Shown: positions 1-9,241, numbered from the stretch's first letter. The stretch is DNA of 64,000 nucleotides from Rhodanobacter sp. B05 (GCF_002001085.1 NZ_MUNU01000013.1:62001-126000), one strand, 5' to 3'. The notes: generated by a model from the letters alone, not told the origin. Made by a program: numbers and translations.

Positions 1-1460
1 ATCCGATCTCCCAGGCTGATTTCAAGAGCTTTACCGGCTATTCCAACAGCTTTGCCAAGACTTGGGACAATCTGCTCCGCGGTCAGTTGACCAACGCGTC
101 GCTGTTCCATCTGCCCGGCGGCGATGCGGGTATCGCGATGGTCGTGGAAGGTGGCAACGAAGGTTGGAGCTCCACCCCGGACCCGCGTCTGCTGGAAGAT
201 GTGACGATCGACTACGGTAACGGGAACACGGTTACCACGCCTTACTTCTGGGGCACCAGCGCCACGCCAGGCGCCGGCCACCGGTCGCGCGCCGCCGCCA
301 CCGTCGAGTTGAAGCTGCCGGTGTTCTCGCAGCTGACCGCGGATCTTTCGGGTCGCTACGACAACTACAAGGTAGGTAACCAGAATGTCGGTGCCGGCAC
401 CTACAATCTCGGGCTGGAATATCGTCCGTTCGAGAGCCTGCTGCTGCGCGGCCGTTACGGCACCGCCTTCAAGGTGCCTACCCTGTCTGACGAGTTCCAG
501 CTCCCCAGCGGTTACTACAACACTGTCACCGACTACCTGAATTGCGGCAGGTTGAACTTCACCGGCCCCACGCTCGTCAACTGCCCGCAGAACGTCAGCC
601 CCACCCAGTACAACGGCGAGACGTATGGCAATCCGGCGCTGCAGCCGATCAAGGCCAAGGTGTGGAGTTACGGCGTGGTATGGGCGCCGATCGAGAACAT
701 GTCGATGAGCGTGGATTACCTGCACTGGAGCATCAACAACGAGGTCGCCCAGCTCAGCGCGGACACACTATCGAGGACCGAGTATCTGTGCGACATCGGC
801 ACGATCGACCCGAGCACGCAGACCTGCAAGAACGCGTTCGACCTGATCACCCGCGGAACGGCCGGCAAGATCATCAACGGCGTGCAGTTGCTCGGCCCGA
901 TCACCCACATTGTCACGACCAAGCTCAATGTCGCCAACGAGCAGGTCAACGCGATCACGGCCCATTTCAGCTACGGTCACGATATCGGCTCGCTTGGCAG
1001 ACTGGTGCTCGGCATGTCCTATTCGGACATGTTGAAGCATGAGTATCAGGACTACGTGATCGATCCGCCGGTCGACCTGCTGCGCCATCCGAATTACAGC
1101 ACCGATTTCAAGAGCAAGGGGAATGCATCGTTGACCTGGCTGAAGGGTGAGTGGAGCGCCACGGTGCTGGCGAACCGCTTTGGTCGTAGCCCGAATTACG
1201 CGGCTTATGCCTCAGACGGCTACACGGCCAAGGGTGCCGCCAAATTGCCGGGGTGGATCCGCTGGAACGGCAGTGTGACCTACAATCCGATCAAGAGCCT
1301 CGGACTCTCGCTGCAGGTCACCAATTTGTTCAACAAGATGCCGCCGGTCGATCACACTTACCCGGGAACGACCAGCCTGCCGTATAACACGGACAACTAC
1401 AACGTCTATGGACGCGCGATGTATCTGGAGGCGAACTACAAGTTCGGCCAAGGCTCCTGA
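1..1460 (+). CDS. TonB-dependent receptor, C-terminal part (5' end outside window)
   Basis: Outer-membrane beta-barrel receptor for TonB-energised uptake of an unidentified ligand. The frame is open from the first bases of the window, so the N-terminus, plug and TonB box are missing and only about 486 C-terminal residues are visible. Seen: alternating aromatic/polar strands, the typical motif RYGTAFKVPTLSDEF near residue 150, a late GLSLQVTNLFNK segment, and a C-terminus ending in a beta-strand (YLEANYKFG) as barrel proteins do. Several loops are Asn/Tyr rich, and paired cysteines (for example in CDIGTIDPSTQTC) may form loop disulfides. It converges with two TPR-sulfotransferase genes. That pairing hints at a shared substrate, but this is inference. 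The family call is firm and the ligand is unknown. Confidence 0.93.
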   Translation, partial: PISQADFKSFTGYSNSFAKTWDNLLRGQLTNASLFHLPGGDAGIAMVVEGGNEGWSSTPDPRLLEDVTIDYGNGNTVTTPYFWGTSATPGAGHRSRAAATVELKLPVFSQLTADLSGRYDNYKVGNQNVGAGTYNLGLEYRPFESLLLRGRYGTAFKVPTLSDEFQLPSGYYNTVTDYLNCGRLNFTGPTLVNCPQNVSPTQYNGETYGNPALQPIKAKVWSYGVVWAPIENMSMSVDYLHWSINNEVAQLSADTLSRTEYLCDIGTIDPSTQTCKNAFDLITRGTAGKIINGVQLLGPITHIVTTKLNVANEQVNAITAHFSYGHDIGSLGRLVLGMSYSDMLKHEYQDYVIDPPVDLLRHPNYSTDFKSKGNASLTWLKGEWSATVLANRFGRSPNYAAYASDGYTAKGAAKLPGWIRWNGSVTYNPIKSLGLSLQVTNLFNKMPPVDHTYPGTTSLPYNTDNYNVYGRAMYLEANYKFGQGS

Positions 1461-1493
1461 TCGTCGCTTGATCCGATTGTCTGCATTACTTCA

Positions 1494-1523
1494 GTGGCCC
1501 CGCTTCGACGGGGCCACTTTTTT
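1494..1523 (+). terminator. Rho-independent terminator of the TonB receptor gene
   Basis: An 8-bp stem GTGGCCCC/GGGGCCAC with a short loop is followed by TTTTTT. It starts 33 bases after the receptor stop codon. Confidence 0.85.
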
Positions 1524-1585
1524 GGGGTGCGCATGTGAGGCTCATGACACTGCGATCGTTCCCGCATGAGCCGGGTGCTGCAGAA

Positions 1586-3157
1586 TCAGGGCGTGATGCC
1601 GGCGGCGGCCAGCACGGATTGCAGTTCACCCAGCTGCGGCTCGTACTTTTTCCAGCGACGGAGCGAACTCCGGTAGATCGGCGAACGCACCTGGACCACG
1701 CTGGCGGTGTTGACCGGGGCAGTGTTGTGCTCGAACTGAAGGCAGTTGTTGTCCCAGGGCAACTGGCAGAACTCCAGCAATTGCCGCGTGCTTGCCTCCT
1801 GCGAATCGACCAGGGTCTCGTACCGCACCTCCAGGATGCGGCCGGGAAGCACCCGTTGCCAATGCGCCATCAGCCGATCGAACAGGACGTAGTAACGCCC
1901 CGTATCCAGCAGATCGAACGAGTACCCGAAGTTTGGCGACTGCGGTGCGAACAACTGCCGGAAGTTGCTGAGGCAGGTGTCCAGCGGGTCGCGGCGCAGG
2001 CAGATGATTTTCGCGTGGGGCAGCGCCCGGGCGATCCAGCCGGCGTAGAGGAAGTTATGTGGGAGCTTGTCGATGAAGCGCGGTCGCTGGCCCGTCGCCG
2101 GACGCGTACTGCTGACATAGCGCTCGCCCAGCGCTGCCCAATCAAGCGTTCGCGCTCCCTGAATGGTGTCGTTATCGAGCATCACCGGCGTGCGGCTGCC
2201 GGAAGCGCGTTTCAGCGCGAGGCCGAAGTTCAGCAACTCGCCGGCCGAATAGACGTCCGGGTGACTGCTGATGATGCGCTCCACCAGGGTGGTGCCGCTG
2301 CGCGGCATGCCGATCACGAAAATGGGCTCGTCCGAGTTGCAGCCTGCCGGGGCACCTGCCGCTGAAGGGAACTCGGTCGTGATCGCCGCAAACAAGGCTT
2401 CATCCTGCGCGATGTCGTAACCGCGCCCGGCACCGGCAGCCGACTTGCCTCGGGTGTAGTGCGTGAATGCCGCAGGGTAATCGGCGCAGTCTTCGTATTC
2501 CTTCGCCAGCGCCATGTTCAGGTAGGTTTGCGCTTCGAGATTGGTCTCCTGTCCGGGGAGCAGCGATCGCAGGCGTTCGATGTGATTGTCGGCTGTCGAT
2601 TGCCGGCGCTGCTGGGCCAGGGTGAGATGAGCCTTCCAGAAGCGCGGGTTGATTTCGATGCAGGCTTCGAGTTCGTCCCTGGCGGCATCGATCTCGCCCG
2701 TAGCCAGCAGCGCGGTGGCAAGATTGAAGCGATACGGTGCGTGCTTTGGGTTGAGCGCGACGGCGCCGCGAAAAGCGGCCTTCGCCTGGACATGGGCATG
2801 GACTTGCGTATACACCACGCCCAACGTGTCCAGCGTGATGGGGTCGTTCGGCGACAGCGCCATGGCACGATCGGCCGCGCCACGCGCCTCGGGCAACATC
2901 TTGACCAGGGCCAGCGCCTTGGCGAATTGGGTGAGCACATCGACGCGCCTGGGATCGAGGTCCGCCGCCTGGTGCAGGTGCGAAAGCGCCTTCGGCATCT
3001 GCTCGAGCTCCATCGCCGCGACGCCCGCGATGTAGTGTACGGCGGGGTGCCGTGGCGCTATCGGCAGCAGCTGCGTCGCCAGGGCCTGGGCCTTGGGCCA
3101 CGCATGCTGGTTGAAGGCGGTGGTGAGCTCGGCGAACAGCGCGGCGGAATCGGTCAT
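1586..3157 (-). CDS. TPR-repeat sulfotransferase family protein (copy 1)
   Basis: A 523-residue protein with two parts. Residues 1 to about 240 are tetratricopeptide repeats (a scaffold for protein binding). From about 275 on it is a PAPS-dependent sulfotransferase fold. Seen: the 5'-phosphosulfate loop IGMPRSGTTLVERIISSHP near residues 281-299, an AGELLNF segment after it, and a 3'-phosphate-binding element RRDPLDTCLSNFRQ near 382-396 that keeps the conserved Ser. Family knowledge: related TPR fusions resemble tyrosylprotein sulfotransferases, but acceptors in bacteria are mostly unknown. It lies 72 bp downstream of its paralogue on the same strand, so the two are probably co-transcribed. 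The start has only a weak ribosome site. Cytoplasmic, since no signal peptide is visible. Confidence 0.85.
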   Translation of the reverse strand: MTDSAALFAELTTAFNQHAWPKAQALATQLLPIAPRHPAVHYIAGVAAMELEQMPKALSHLHQAADLDPRRVDVLTQFAKALALVKMLPEARGAADRAMALSPNDPITLDTLGVVYTQVHAHVQAKAAFRGAVALNPKHAPYRFNLATALLATGEIDAARDELEACIEINPRFWKAHLTLAQQRRQSTADNHIERLRSLLPGQETNLEAQTYLNMALAKEYEDCADYPAAFTHYTRGKSAAGAGRGYDIAQDEALFAAITTEFPSAAGAPAGCNSDEPIFVIGMPRSGTTLVERIISSHPDVYSAGELLNFGLALKRASGSRTPVMLDNDTIQGARTLDWAALGERYVSSTRPATGQRPRFIDKLPHNFLYAGWIARALPHAKIICLRRDPLDTCLSNFRQLFAPQSPNFGYSFDLLDTGRYYVLFDRLMAHWQRVLPGRILEVRYETLVDSQEASTRQLLEFCQLPWDNNCLQFEHNTAPVNTASVVQVRSPIYRSSLRRWKKYEPQLGELQSVLAAAGITP

Positions 3158-3229
3158 GGGCAGGTCAGCAGCGGCACGTGGTAAGACACTATCGGGATTC
3201 CCGGATGGCGATGCAATGGAATGCCTCTC

Positions 3230-4813
3230 TCACAGGCCGTCCAGGCCCGCGTCCTGCAGGAGCTTGCGCAGATCGGTCAGCTCGCGTTCGTAGTGTTTCC
3301 ACTGTCCGATGGATGAGCGGTACATCGGCTGGCGGACTTGCTGTGCACTCATCGTCGCGACGGCGGACGGGTTCCTTTCGAAATGCAGGCACGCGTCATT
3401 CCAGCTCAGGCCGCAGTAGCCGATCAGTTCTCGCGAAATCGCTTCCTGCGATCCGACCAGCGCTTCGTAGCTCACCTCATGGATGCGTCCGGGAAACACG
3501 CGCCGCCAGTGCGTCATCAGGCGGTCGAACAGGATGTAATACCTGCCCGTGTCAAGCAGGTCGCAGGAGTAATCGAGGTGGATCGACGGATGCGAGAAAT
3601 ACTGGCGGAAATTGCCGAGGCAGGTGTCCAGCGGATTGCGGCGCATGCAGATGATCCTGGCATTGGGCAACGCGTTCGCAATGAATCCTGCATAGAGGAA
3701 GTTGTGTGGCATCTTGTCGATGAAGCGGGGCTGGTGTGCGGTGGCCGGGCGGGTGCTCGCCAGATAACGTGCGCCGAGCCGATTCCAGTCGATGGCGCGA
3801 GTATGTACGGCCAGTTCCGGATCGAGCAGGAACGGTCTCCGGTTACCCGATTCCTGTTGGAGTGCCGCGGCGAAATTCTGCAGCTCGCCGGCGGCATGGA
3901 CGTCCGGATGGCTGGACAGGATGCGTTCGACCAGGGTGGTGCCACTGCGCGGCATCCCCATGATGAAGATCGGTTGTTCGCTGGGGTCGCCGCTGGGTGT
4001 ACCCGAAGAGGCCTCCGGGAATGTCCGCATCAGTGCCTCGAAAAGGTCTTTGTCGCGCTGGCTCGAGTAGGGGCGTGTGGCTCGAGCGGCGGCCTTTCCC
4101 TGCACGGTGTGCCTGAAGGCTACCGAATATCTGCCGAGATCTTCATATTCCTTGGCCATGGCCAGGTTCAGGCAAATCGCCGCAGCCGATTCGTTCTGGT
4201 GCGTCGCCAACAGGTTCTGCAACCTTGCCAGGTGGTTGCCTTCGGTGGTCTGCCGGCGCAGCTGCGCCAGCAACAGGTGGGCGTACCAGGACGCCGCATC
4301 CAGGTCGATGCATGCTTCGAGCTCGCGTTCGGCGGCGTCGACGTCCCCGGTGGTGGTCAGCGCGGTAGCGAGGTTGAGTCGAAAGGCCGCCGAGGTCGGC
4401 GCAAGCGACACGGCTAGTCGAAATGCCGCGACCGCTGCCTCATGCGCCTGGGCCTGCACGTAGATCATGCCGAGGGCATCCAGTGTCATCGGATCCTGCG
4501 GCTTCAGCACCATGGCGCGATCGGCTTCCAGACGGGCCTCTGCAGGCACGTGGCTGGTCAGGAGCGCCTTGGCGAGCATGGTCGCAAAATCTGCACGTGA
4601 TGGATCCAGCTCGGTCGCCCTGCGCAAGTAGGCAACGGCCTGCGGCAATTGCTGCAATTCCAGACAGGTCATGCCCGCAATGCTGTAAACGCCGGCGTGT
4701 TCAGGAGCAAACGGCAGCAACTCGGTGGCCAGTGCCTGAGCCTCCTGCCATCTGCCCTGCCTGAATGTGGCTACAAGTTGGGCATACAGTTCGGCGGGTT
4801 GGGCCATGGGCAT
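3230..4813 (-). CDS. TPR-repeat sulfotransferase family protein (copy 2)
   Basis: A 527-residue paralogue of the downstream gene, with the same order of TPR repeats and then a sulfotransferase domain. The phosphosulfate loop MGMPRSGTTLVERILSSHP is intact near residue 286. The 3'-phosphate element reads RRNPLDTCLGNFRQ, so the Ser that the other copy has is Gly here. Start: ATG codons exist at 4813 and 4807. An AGAGGA sequence suits the first by spacing, while alignment with copy 1 (MTDSAALFAEL versus MAQPAELYAQL) favours 4807. First gene of a likely two-gene operon. The substrate is unknown. A loss or change of PAPS affinity is possible but unproven. Confidence 0.84.
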   Translation of the reverse strand: MPMAQPAELYAQLVATFRQGRWQEAQALATELLPFAPEHAGVYSIAGMTCLELQQLPQAVAYLRRATELDPSRADFATMLAKALLTSHVPAEARLEADRAMVLKPQDPMTLDALGMIYVQAQAHEAAVAAFRLAVSLAPTSAAFRLNLATALTTTGDVDAAERELEACIDLDAASWYAHLLLAQLRRQTTEGNHLARLQNLLATHQNESAAAICLNLAMAKEYEDLGRYSVAFRHTVQGKAAARATRPYSSQRDKDLFEALMRTFPEASSGTPSGDPSEQPIFIMGMPRSGTTLVERILSSHPDVHAAGELQNFAAALQQESGNRRPFLLDPELAVHTRAIDWNRLGARYLASTRPATAHQPRFIDKMPHNFLYAGFIANALPNARIICMRRNPLDTCLGNFRQYFSHPSIHLDYSCDLLDTGRYYILFDRLMTHWRRVFPGRIHEVSYEALVGSQEAISRELIGYCGLSWNDACLHFERNPSAVATMSAQQVRQPMYRSSIGQWKHYERELTDLRKLLQDAGLDGL

Positions 4814-4960
4814 CCGGATGGTTTCCTCTGTGTGTCCTGGAGGGCACGCCGTTGCTGTCCATCCCGGAGCGTCGCCGCGCCAAGGCGACGTCGGCAGTCA
4901 TCGGGCGGGCGGCTCCCGATTGTAGCGTGATCATGCGGGATGGCTGCGGCTGACGCGGGG

Positions 4961-6943
4961 TCACCCGCCCGCCAGCATCGCCGCGATCTTCGCCATGTGC
5001 GACTCGGCGGTTTCCCGGGTCACTTCCTTGTCCGCCTCCGGATCCTTGCCCTGCCAGTGCAGGTCGTCCTGCGGCAGTTCGTGCAGAAAGCGGCTGGGCT
5101 GGTTGCGGTGGATGTCGCCGTAGCGTTTGGTCTGCGCGCACCAGGACAGGGTCAGCAACTCCTTGGCGCGGGTGATGCCGACGTACATCAGCCGGCGTTC
5201 CTCGTCGATGCGGCCTTCGTCGATGGCGCCTTCGTGCGGCAGGGTGCCGTCCTCGCAGCCGACGATGAAGACGAAGCGGAACTCCAGCCCCTTGGCGGCA
5301 TGCAGGGTCATCATGCGCACGGCATTACCCGGTTCGTCGCGGTCGGCGTGGCTGAGCAGGGCCAGTTGCGAGGCGAGGTCGCCGGCGGAGTTGCCACCCT
5401 TCTGCATCGCCCGAAACCAGTCGGCCAGCTCTTTCAGATTGCCCAGCTTGCGCTCGCGCACGCTGGCGTCGGGCGTGCCGGCGGCGATCTGCGCGGCGTA
5501 GCCGGTGCGTTGCAGGATCCGCTCGACCAGGTCGGCGGCGCTTTCGTGCAGCGAGGCGCTGCGCAGTTCGTCGAGCAGGTTCGCGAACGAGGCCAGCGCG
5601 GCCGCGGGGCGCGGGGTGAGCTGGCGCAGCACGCCGTCGCTGCGGGTGGCGTCGAGCAGGGAGGAATGGCGCGACTGCGCGATCTGGCCCAGCTTCTCCA
5701 GCGTGGTGGCGCCGATCTCGCGCTTGGGCACGTTGACCACGCGCAGGAAGGCGGCGTCGTCGCTGGGGTTGGTCAGCAGGCGCAGGTAGCACAGCAGGTC
5801 CTTCACCTCGGCGCGGTCGAGGAAGGACAGCGCGCCGGTAAGGTGGTAGGGGATGCGTGCCAGGCGCAGAGCCTTCTCGAGAGCCCGCGCCTGGAAGTTG
5901 CCTCGGTACAGGATCGCCATGTCGTGCCAGCGCGCCTTGTGCTTCTCGGCCAGGGTGGTGACGATCGCGGCGACGCGTTCGGCCTCCTGCTCGGCTTCCT
6001 TGCACTCCAGCACGCGAATCGGCGCACCTTCCGGATGCTCGCTCCACAATTTCTTCTCGTGCAGGTGCGGGTTGTTGGAAATCAGTTTGTTGGCCACGCG
6101 CAGGATGCGTTTGCCGCAACGGTAATTCTGCTCCAGCTTGATCACGCGCAGGTTCGGCCAGTCGCGGCCGAACTGGTCGATGTTCTCCGGGTTGGCGCCG
6201 CGCCAGGCGTAGATCGACTGGTCGTCGTCGCCCACGCAGGTAATGCCGCCGCGTTCGCCGGTCAGCGCTTTGAGCAGGCGATACTGTGCGTCGTTGGTGT
6301 CCTGGTATTCGTCCACCAGCAGGTAGCGGAAACGCTCGCGCCAGGCGTCGCGGCATTCGACATCGCTTTCAAGGATGCGCAGCGGCAGCCGGATCAGGTC
6401 GTCGAAATCCACCGCGTTGAATGCGGCCAGGCGCTGCTGATACATCTCGTAGATGGTTGCTGCCTCCAGCTCGCGCGGGCTGCGTGCGGCGGCCAGTGCT
6501 TCCTCCGGTGAGAGTCCGCCATTTTTCGCGCGACTGAGCAGGTTGCGCAGGCCGAACAGCACGTCGGGCTTCACGCCTTTGGGCGCGAGCTCCTTGACGA
6601 TGCCGCCGCTGTCGTCGGCGTCGAGCACCGAGAATCCCCGGCGCAGGCCGGCACGCGCATGTTCGATCTGCAGGAATTTCAGGCCCAGCGCGTGGAAGGT
6701 GCTGACCGTGAGCGCGGCGGCATCCTCGCTGCTGACCAGCTTCGCCACCCGCTCGCGCATCTCGCGGGCGGCCTTGTTGGTGAACGTGATCGCGGCGATC
6801 TTCGACGGCGCCAGGCACTTGCGCCGGATCAGGTATGCGATCTTCTGGGTGATCACGCTGGTCTTGCCGGAGCCGGCGCCGGCCAGCACGAGCAGCGGCC
6901 CCTCGCAATGTTCGACGGCGGCCAGTTGTTGGGGGTTGAGCAT
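4961..6943 (-). CDS. rep: ATP-dependent DNA helicase Rep
   Basis: Superfamily 1A 3'-5' helicase that helps replication forks past obstacles. 660 residues, close to the usual 670. Seen: N-terminal LNPQQLAAV Q-motif, Walker A GAGSGKT at residues 22-28, TFTNKAAREM (Ia), the LVDEYQDTN Walker B region, GDDDQSIYAWRGA (III), QNYRCGKRIL (IV), MMTLHAAKGLEF (V) and VGITRAKELL (VI). These are the Rep/UvrD set, and the N-terminus and length fit Rep better than UvrD or PcrA. Transcribed away from the halogenase-like gene, with a 104-bp intergenic region between the two starts. Confidence 0.93.
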   Translation of the reverse strand: MLNPQQLAAVEHCEGPLLVLAGAGSGKTSVITQKIAYLIRRKCLAPSKIAAITFTNKAAREMRERVAKLVSSEDAAALTVSTFHALGLKFLQIEHARAGLRRGFSVLDADDSGGIVKELAPKGVKPDVLFGLRNLLSRAKNGGLSPEEALAAARSPRELEAATIYEMYQQRLAAFNAVDFDDLIRLPLRILESDVECRDAWRERFRYLLVDEYQDTNDAQYRLLKALTGERGGITCVGDDDQSIYAWRGANPENIDQFGRDWPNLRVIKLEQNYRCGKRILRVANKLISNNPHLHEKKLWSEHPEGAPIRVLECKEAEQEAERVAAIVTTLAEKHKARWHDMAILYRGNFQARALEKALRLARIPYHLTGALSFLDRAEVKDLLCYLRLLTNPSDDAAFLRVVNVPKREIGATTLEKLGQIAQSRHSSLLDATRSDGVLRQLTPRPAAALASFANLLDELRSASLHESAADLVERILQRTGYAAQIAAGTPDASVRERKLGNLKELADWFRAMQKGGNSAGDLASQLALLSHADRDEPGNAVRMMTLHAAKGLEFRFVFIVGCEDGTLPHEGAIDEGRIDEERRLMYVGITRAKELLTLSWCAQTKRYGDIHRNQPSRFLHELPQDDLHWQGKDPEADKEVTRETAESHMAKIAAMLAGG

Positions 6944-7047
6944 GGATCGGAACGGTGCAGGATGCGGAGGCCGATGTTAGCAGAGCGGCGCTGGCAGACC
7001 CGCCCGCTTCGGCCATAATCGGTCCACGACAGTCGCCGGGGAAAGGC

Positions 7048-8379
7048 ATGGCGGAACAGCAAGTGGAGCAATGTGATGTAGTGGTGATCGGTGGCGGTCC
7101 GGGCGGCAGCACCGCCGCAACGCTGCTGGCCCGCAGCGGCTACAAGGTGATCGCGCTGGAGAAGGCATACCACCCGCGTTTTCATATCGGCGAATCGCTG
7201 CTGCCGATGAACCTGCCGGTATTCGAGCGACTCGGTGTGCTGGACAAGGTGCGCGCGCTGGGTGTGTTCAAGCCCGGCGCGGACTTCGAGGCGGACAACG
7301 CGCGCGGCTACAACACCTACGCGTTTGCCCGCGCGATCGGGCAGAGCCCGCCGCACGCGTATCAGGTGTGGCGGCAGGATTTCGACCGGATGCTTTACCG
7401 GCACGCGCGTGAATGTGGCGCCGATGCGCGCGAGGGGCATGAGGTGGTGCAGGTCGAACAGCGCGGTTCGCGCGAAAGCTGGCTGGACGTGAAGACCGAC
7501 GACGGTGGCAGCTATGCGATCCAGGCGCGCTACGTGGTCGACGCCAGCGGTCGCGATGCGCTGCTGTCCACGAAGAAGAAACTGCGGCGCAAGAACGGCC
7601 AGCACCAGAGCGCGGCGATCTTCGGCCACTTTCGCGGCGCCGTGCGGCGCGAGGGCGAGGACGCCGGCAACATCAGCATCTACAGCTTCGCGCACGGCTG
7701 GATGTGGATGATCCCGCTGCCCGACGGCGTGATGAGCGTGGGTGCGGTATGCCGGCCGGATTACCTGAAGCAGCGCAAGGGCCGCACGCTCGAGTTCCTG
7801 CTCGATACGCTGAAGCTGAGCCCGGCGTTGTGGCAGCGCGTTCAGCATGCCGAGTTGATCGACAACGAAGTGCGCGTCACCGGCAATTATTCCTACGATT
7901 CCCGCTGCATGGGCGGCCCGGGCTGGATCCTCGTCGGCGATGCATTCGCCTTCCTCGACCCGGTGTTCTCCTCCGGCGTGTACCTGGCGATGAGCGGCGC
8001 GGAGCAGGCGGTGGAGGTGGTCGACGCCGCGCTGCGCGATCCGGCGTGCGAGACGAAGCGGATGCGCGACCTGGAAAAGAGACAGCGTGCCGCCATGGCG
8101 CGCTTTTCCTTCTTCATCTACCGCTTCAACGGCCCGGTGATGCAGCAGATGTTCCGCCAGCCACGCAACACTTGGCAGCTGGAGCAGGGCGTGATCTCGA
8201 TGCTGGCCGGCGACCTGTTCGACACGCCGAAGGTGCTGCGCAAGCTGCGCCTGTTCAAGCTGGTCTACGCGATCAGCTTCCTGCGCGACTGGCGCCGCGG
8301 TCGCGCCGAACACCGCTACCGCATGGCCCAGGCCCGCGCGCAGTTCACCGGCGGCAATACGGCTGTGGATCGGGAATAG
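7048..8379 (+). CDS. FAD-dependent halogenase/geranylgeranyl-reductase-like oxidoreductase
   Basis: 443 residues with an N-terminal FAD Rossmann fold VVVIGGGPGGSTAA near residue 10, then a GESLLP segment. The sequence GWMWMIPLP near residue 225 matches the WxWxIP signature of flavin-dependent halogenases, which excludes a monooxygenase pathway in known enzymes. A lysine in FKPGADF near residue 75 sits where halogenases carry the hypohalous-acid lysine. GDAFAFLDPVFSSG is the second FAD motif. The start is ATG 7048, preceded by GGGGAAAG. An upstream in-frame start at 6955 has no such site. It stands alone, away from a recognisable polyene or indole cluster, so the substrate cannot be named. Related proteins occur in aryl-polyene pigment clusters of this order. 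The C-terminal codons run into a GGGAAT-rich repeat. Confidence 0.8.
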   Translation: MAEQQVEQCDVVVIGGGPGGSTAATLLARSGYKVIALEKAYHPRFHIGESLLPMNLPVFERLGVLDKVRALGVFKPGADFEADNARGYNTYAFARAIGQSPPHAYQVWRQDFDRMLYRHARECGADAREGHEVVQVEQRGSRESWLDVKTDDGGSYAIQARYVVDASGRDALLSTKKKLRRKNGQHQSAAIFGHFRGAVRREGEDAGNISIYSFAHGWMWMIPLPDGVMSVGAVCRPDYLKQRKGRTLEFLLDTLKLSPALWQRVQHAELIDNEVRVTGNYSYDSRCMGGPGWILVGDAFAFLDPVFSSGVYLAMSGAEQAVEVVDAALRDPACETKRMRDLEKRQRAAMARFSFFIYRFNGPVMQQMFRQPRNTWQLEQGVISMLAGDLFDTPKVLRKLRLFKLVYAISFLRDWRRGRAEHRYRMAQARAQFTGGNTAVDRE

Positions 8380-8503
8380 GGAATGGGGAGCAGGGAATCG
8401 GCAGAAGCAAAGGCTCGGCGATCGGACGTGTGAGAAACTGGGAAGTGTGACTCGGCTGCTGCCTCGCGATCTGACCATTCCCTATTTCCTATTTCCGGCT
8501 CCC
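8371..8503. repeat. GGGAAT-rich inverted repeat abutting tdk
   Basis: The left side contains several GGGAAT units (8371-8400) and the right side ATTCCC/ATTTCC units (8476-8503), so the segment can fold on itself. It includes the stop codon of the upstream gene and ends one base before the tdk start codon. As a result tdk has no visible Shine-Dalgarno sequence. Similar CGATTCCC units occur at 36208-36231. Confidence 0.6.
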
Positions 8504-8504
8504 A

Positions 8505-9215
8505 ATGGCCAAACTCTATTTCTATTACTCGGCGATGAACGCCGGCAAGACCACCACGCTGTTGCAGAGTGCGTACAACTACCACGAGCGTGGCATGCGC
8601 ACGCTGATCCTGAAACCGGATGTTGATACGCGCGAGCATGGCGAACCCCCATCCGACCCTGCGGGCCACCTTCCCCCGCAGGCGGGAGAAGGGAAGAAGG
8701 AGCAGCCTGCGGCTGCGGTCACCACGGTGGCTTCGCGCATCGGCCTGAAGGCGAACGCGCGGCGTTTTAGCGGAAACGAGGATCTGTTTGCGCTGGTCGA
8801 GGCGGATATTGCCGCACGCGGTGCCTTGCACTGCGTGTTCGTCGACGAGGCGCAGTTCCTGACCAGGGCGCAGGTATGGCAGATCAGCGACGTGGTCGAC
8901 CGGCTGAACATCCCGGTGCTGGCCTACGGCCTGCGCACCGATTTTCGCGGCGAGTTGTTCGAGGGCAGCCGCTACCTGCTGGCGTGGGCCGACAACCTGG
9001 AGGAGATCAAGACGATCTGCCATACCGGGCGCAAGGCCACCATGGTGGTGCGCGTGGATGAACAGGGGCGCGCCGTGACCGACGGCCCGCAGGTTGAGAT
9101 CGGCGGCAACGAACGCTATGTCTCGGTGAGCCGCGCCGAGTTCAAGAAGATCAGCGCGGGCCAGGGCCGCATCGAGCTGCAGCAGACCGTGCTGCCGCTG
9201 GGCGAAGAGCGCTGA
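8505..9215 (+). CDS. tdk: Thymidine kinase with an in-frame low-complexity insertion
   Basis: Phosphorylates thymidine to dTMP with ATP (pyrimidine salvage, cytosol). The start is fixed by near identity to the E. coli enzyme ([22 protein letters not shown]-loop at residues 10-18). Also seen: VFVDEAQFL (Walker B), [23 protein letters not shown]. Between DTR (41-43) and SRIGL (about 77) the protein has roughly 26 extra residues rich in Pro, Gly, Glu, Lys and Ala. The DNA there forms a hairpin like genome-dispersed repeats. The first zinc pair of enterobacterial Tdk (CxxC) is reduced to a single Cys in TICHTGRKA. Total 236 residues against about 205. Probably still active because the insertion falls in a loop after beta-strand 2, but this is untested. 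Confidence 0.92.
   Translation: MAKLYFYYSAMNAGKTTTLLQSAYNYHERGMRTLILKPDVDTREHGEPPSDPAGHLPPQAGEGKKEQPAAAVTTVASRIGLKANARRFSGNEDLFALVEADIAARGALHCVFVDEAQFLTRAQVWQISDVVDRLNIPVLAYGLRTDFRGELFEGSRYLLAWADNLEEIKTICHTGRKATMVVRVDEQGRAVTDGPQVEIGGNERYVSVSRAEFKKISAGQGRIELQQTVLPLGEER
8637..8714. repeat. Repeat-derived insertion inside tdk
   Basis: About 78 extra bases relative to enterobacterial tdk. They contain a perfect 8-bp stem, CCTGCGGG (8658-8665) and CCCGCAGG (8675-8682), followed by GCGGGAGAAGGG. This resembles the small palindromic repeats scattered between genes in Xanthomonadales. The length is a multiple of three, so the frame is kept. Confidence 0.6.
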
Positions 9216-9241
9216 GCACGGCCCATAACCCGAGGAATTCC

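Noticed and set aside
6955-7047. N-terminal extension of the halogenase-like protein
   Set aside because: The FAD fold begins after ATG 7048, which has a ribosome site, while the extension overlaps the rep promoter region.
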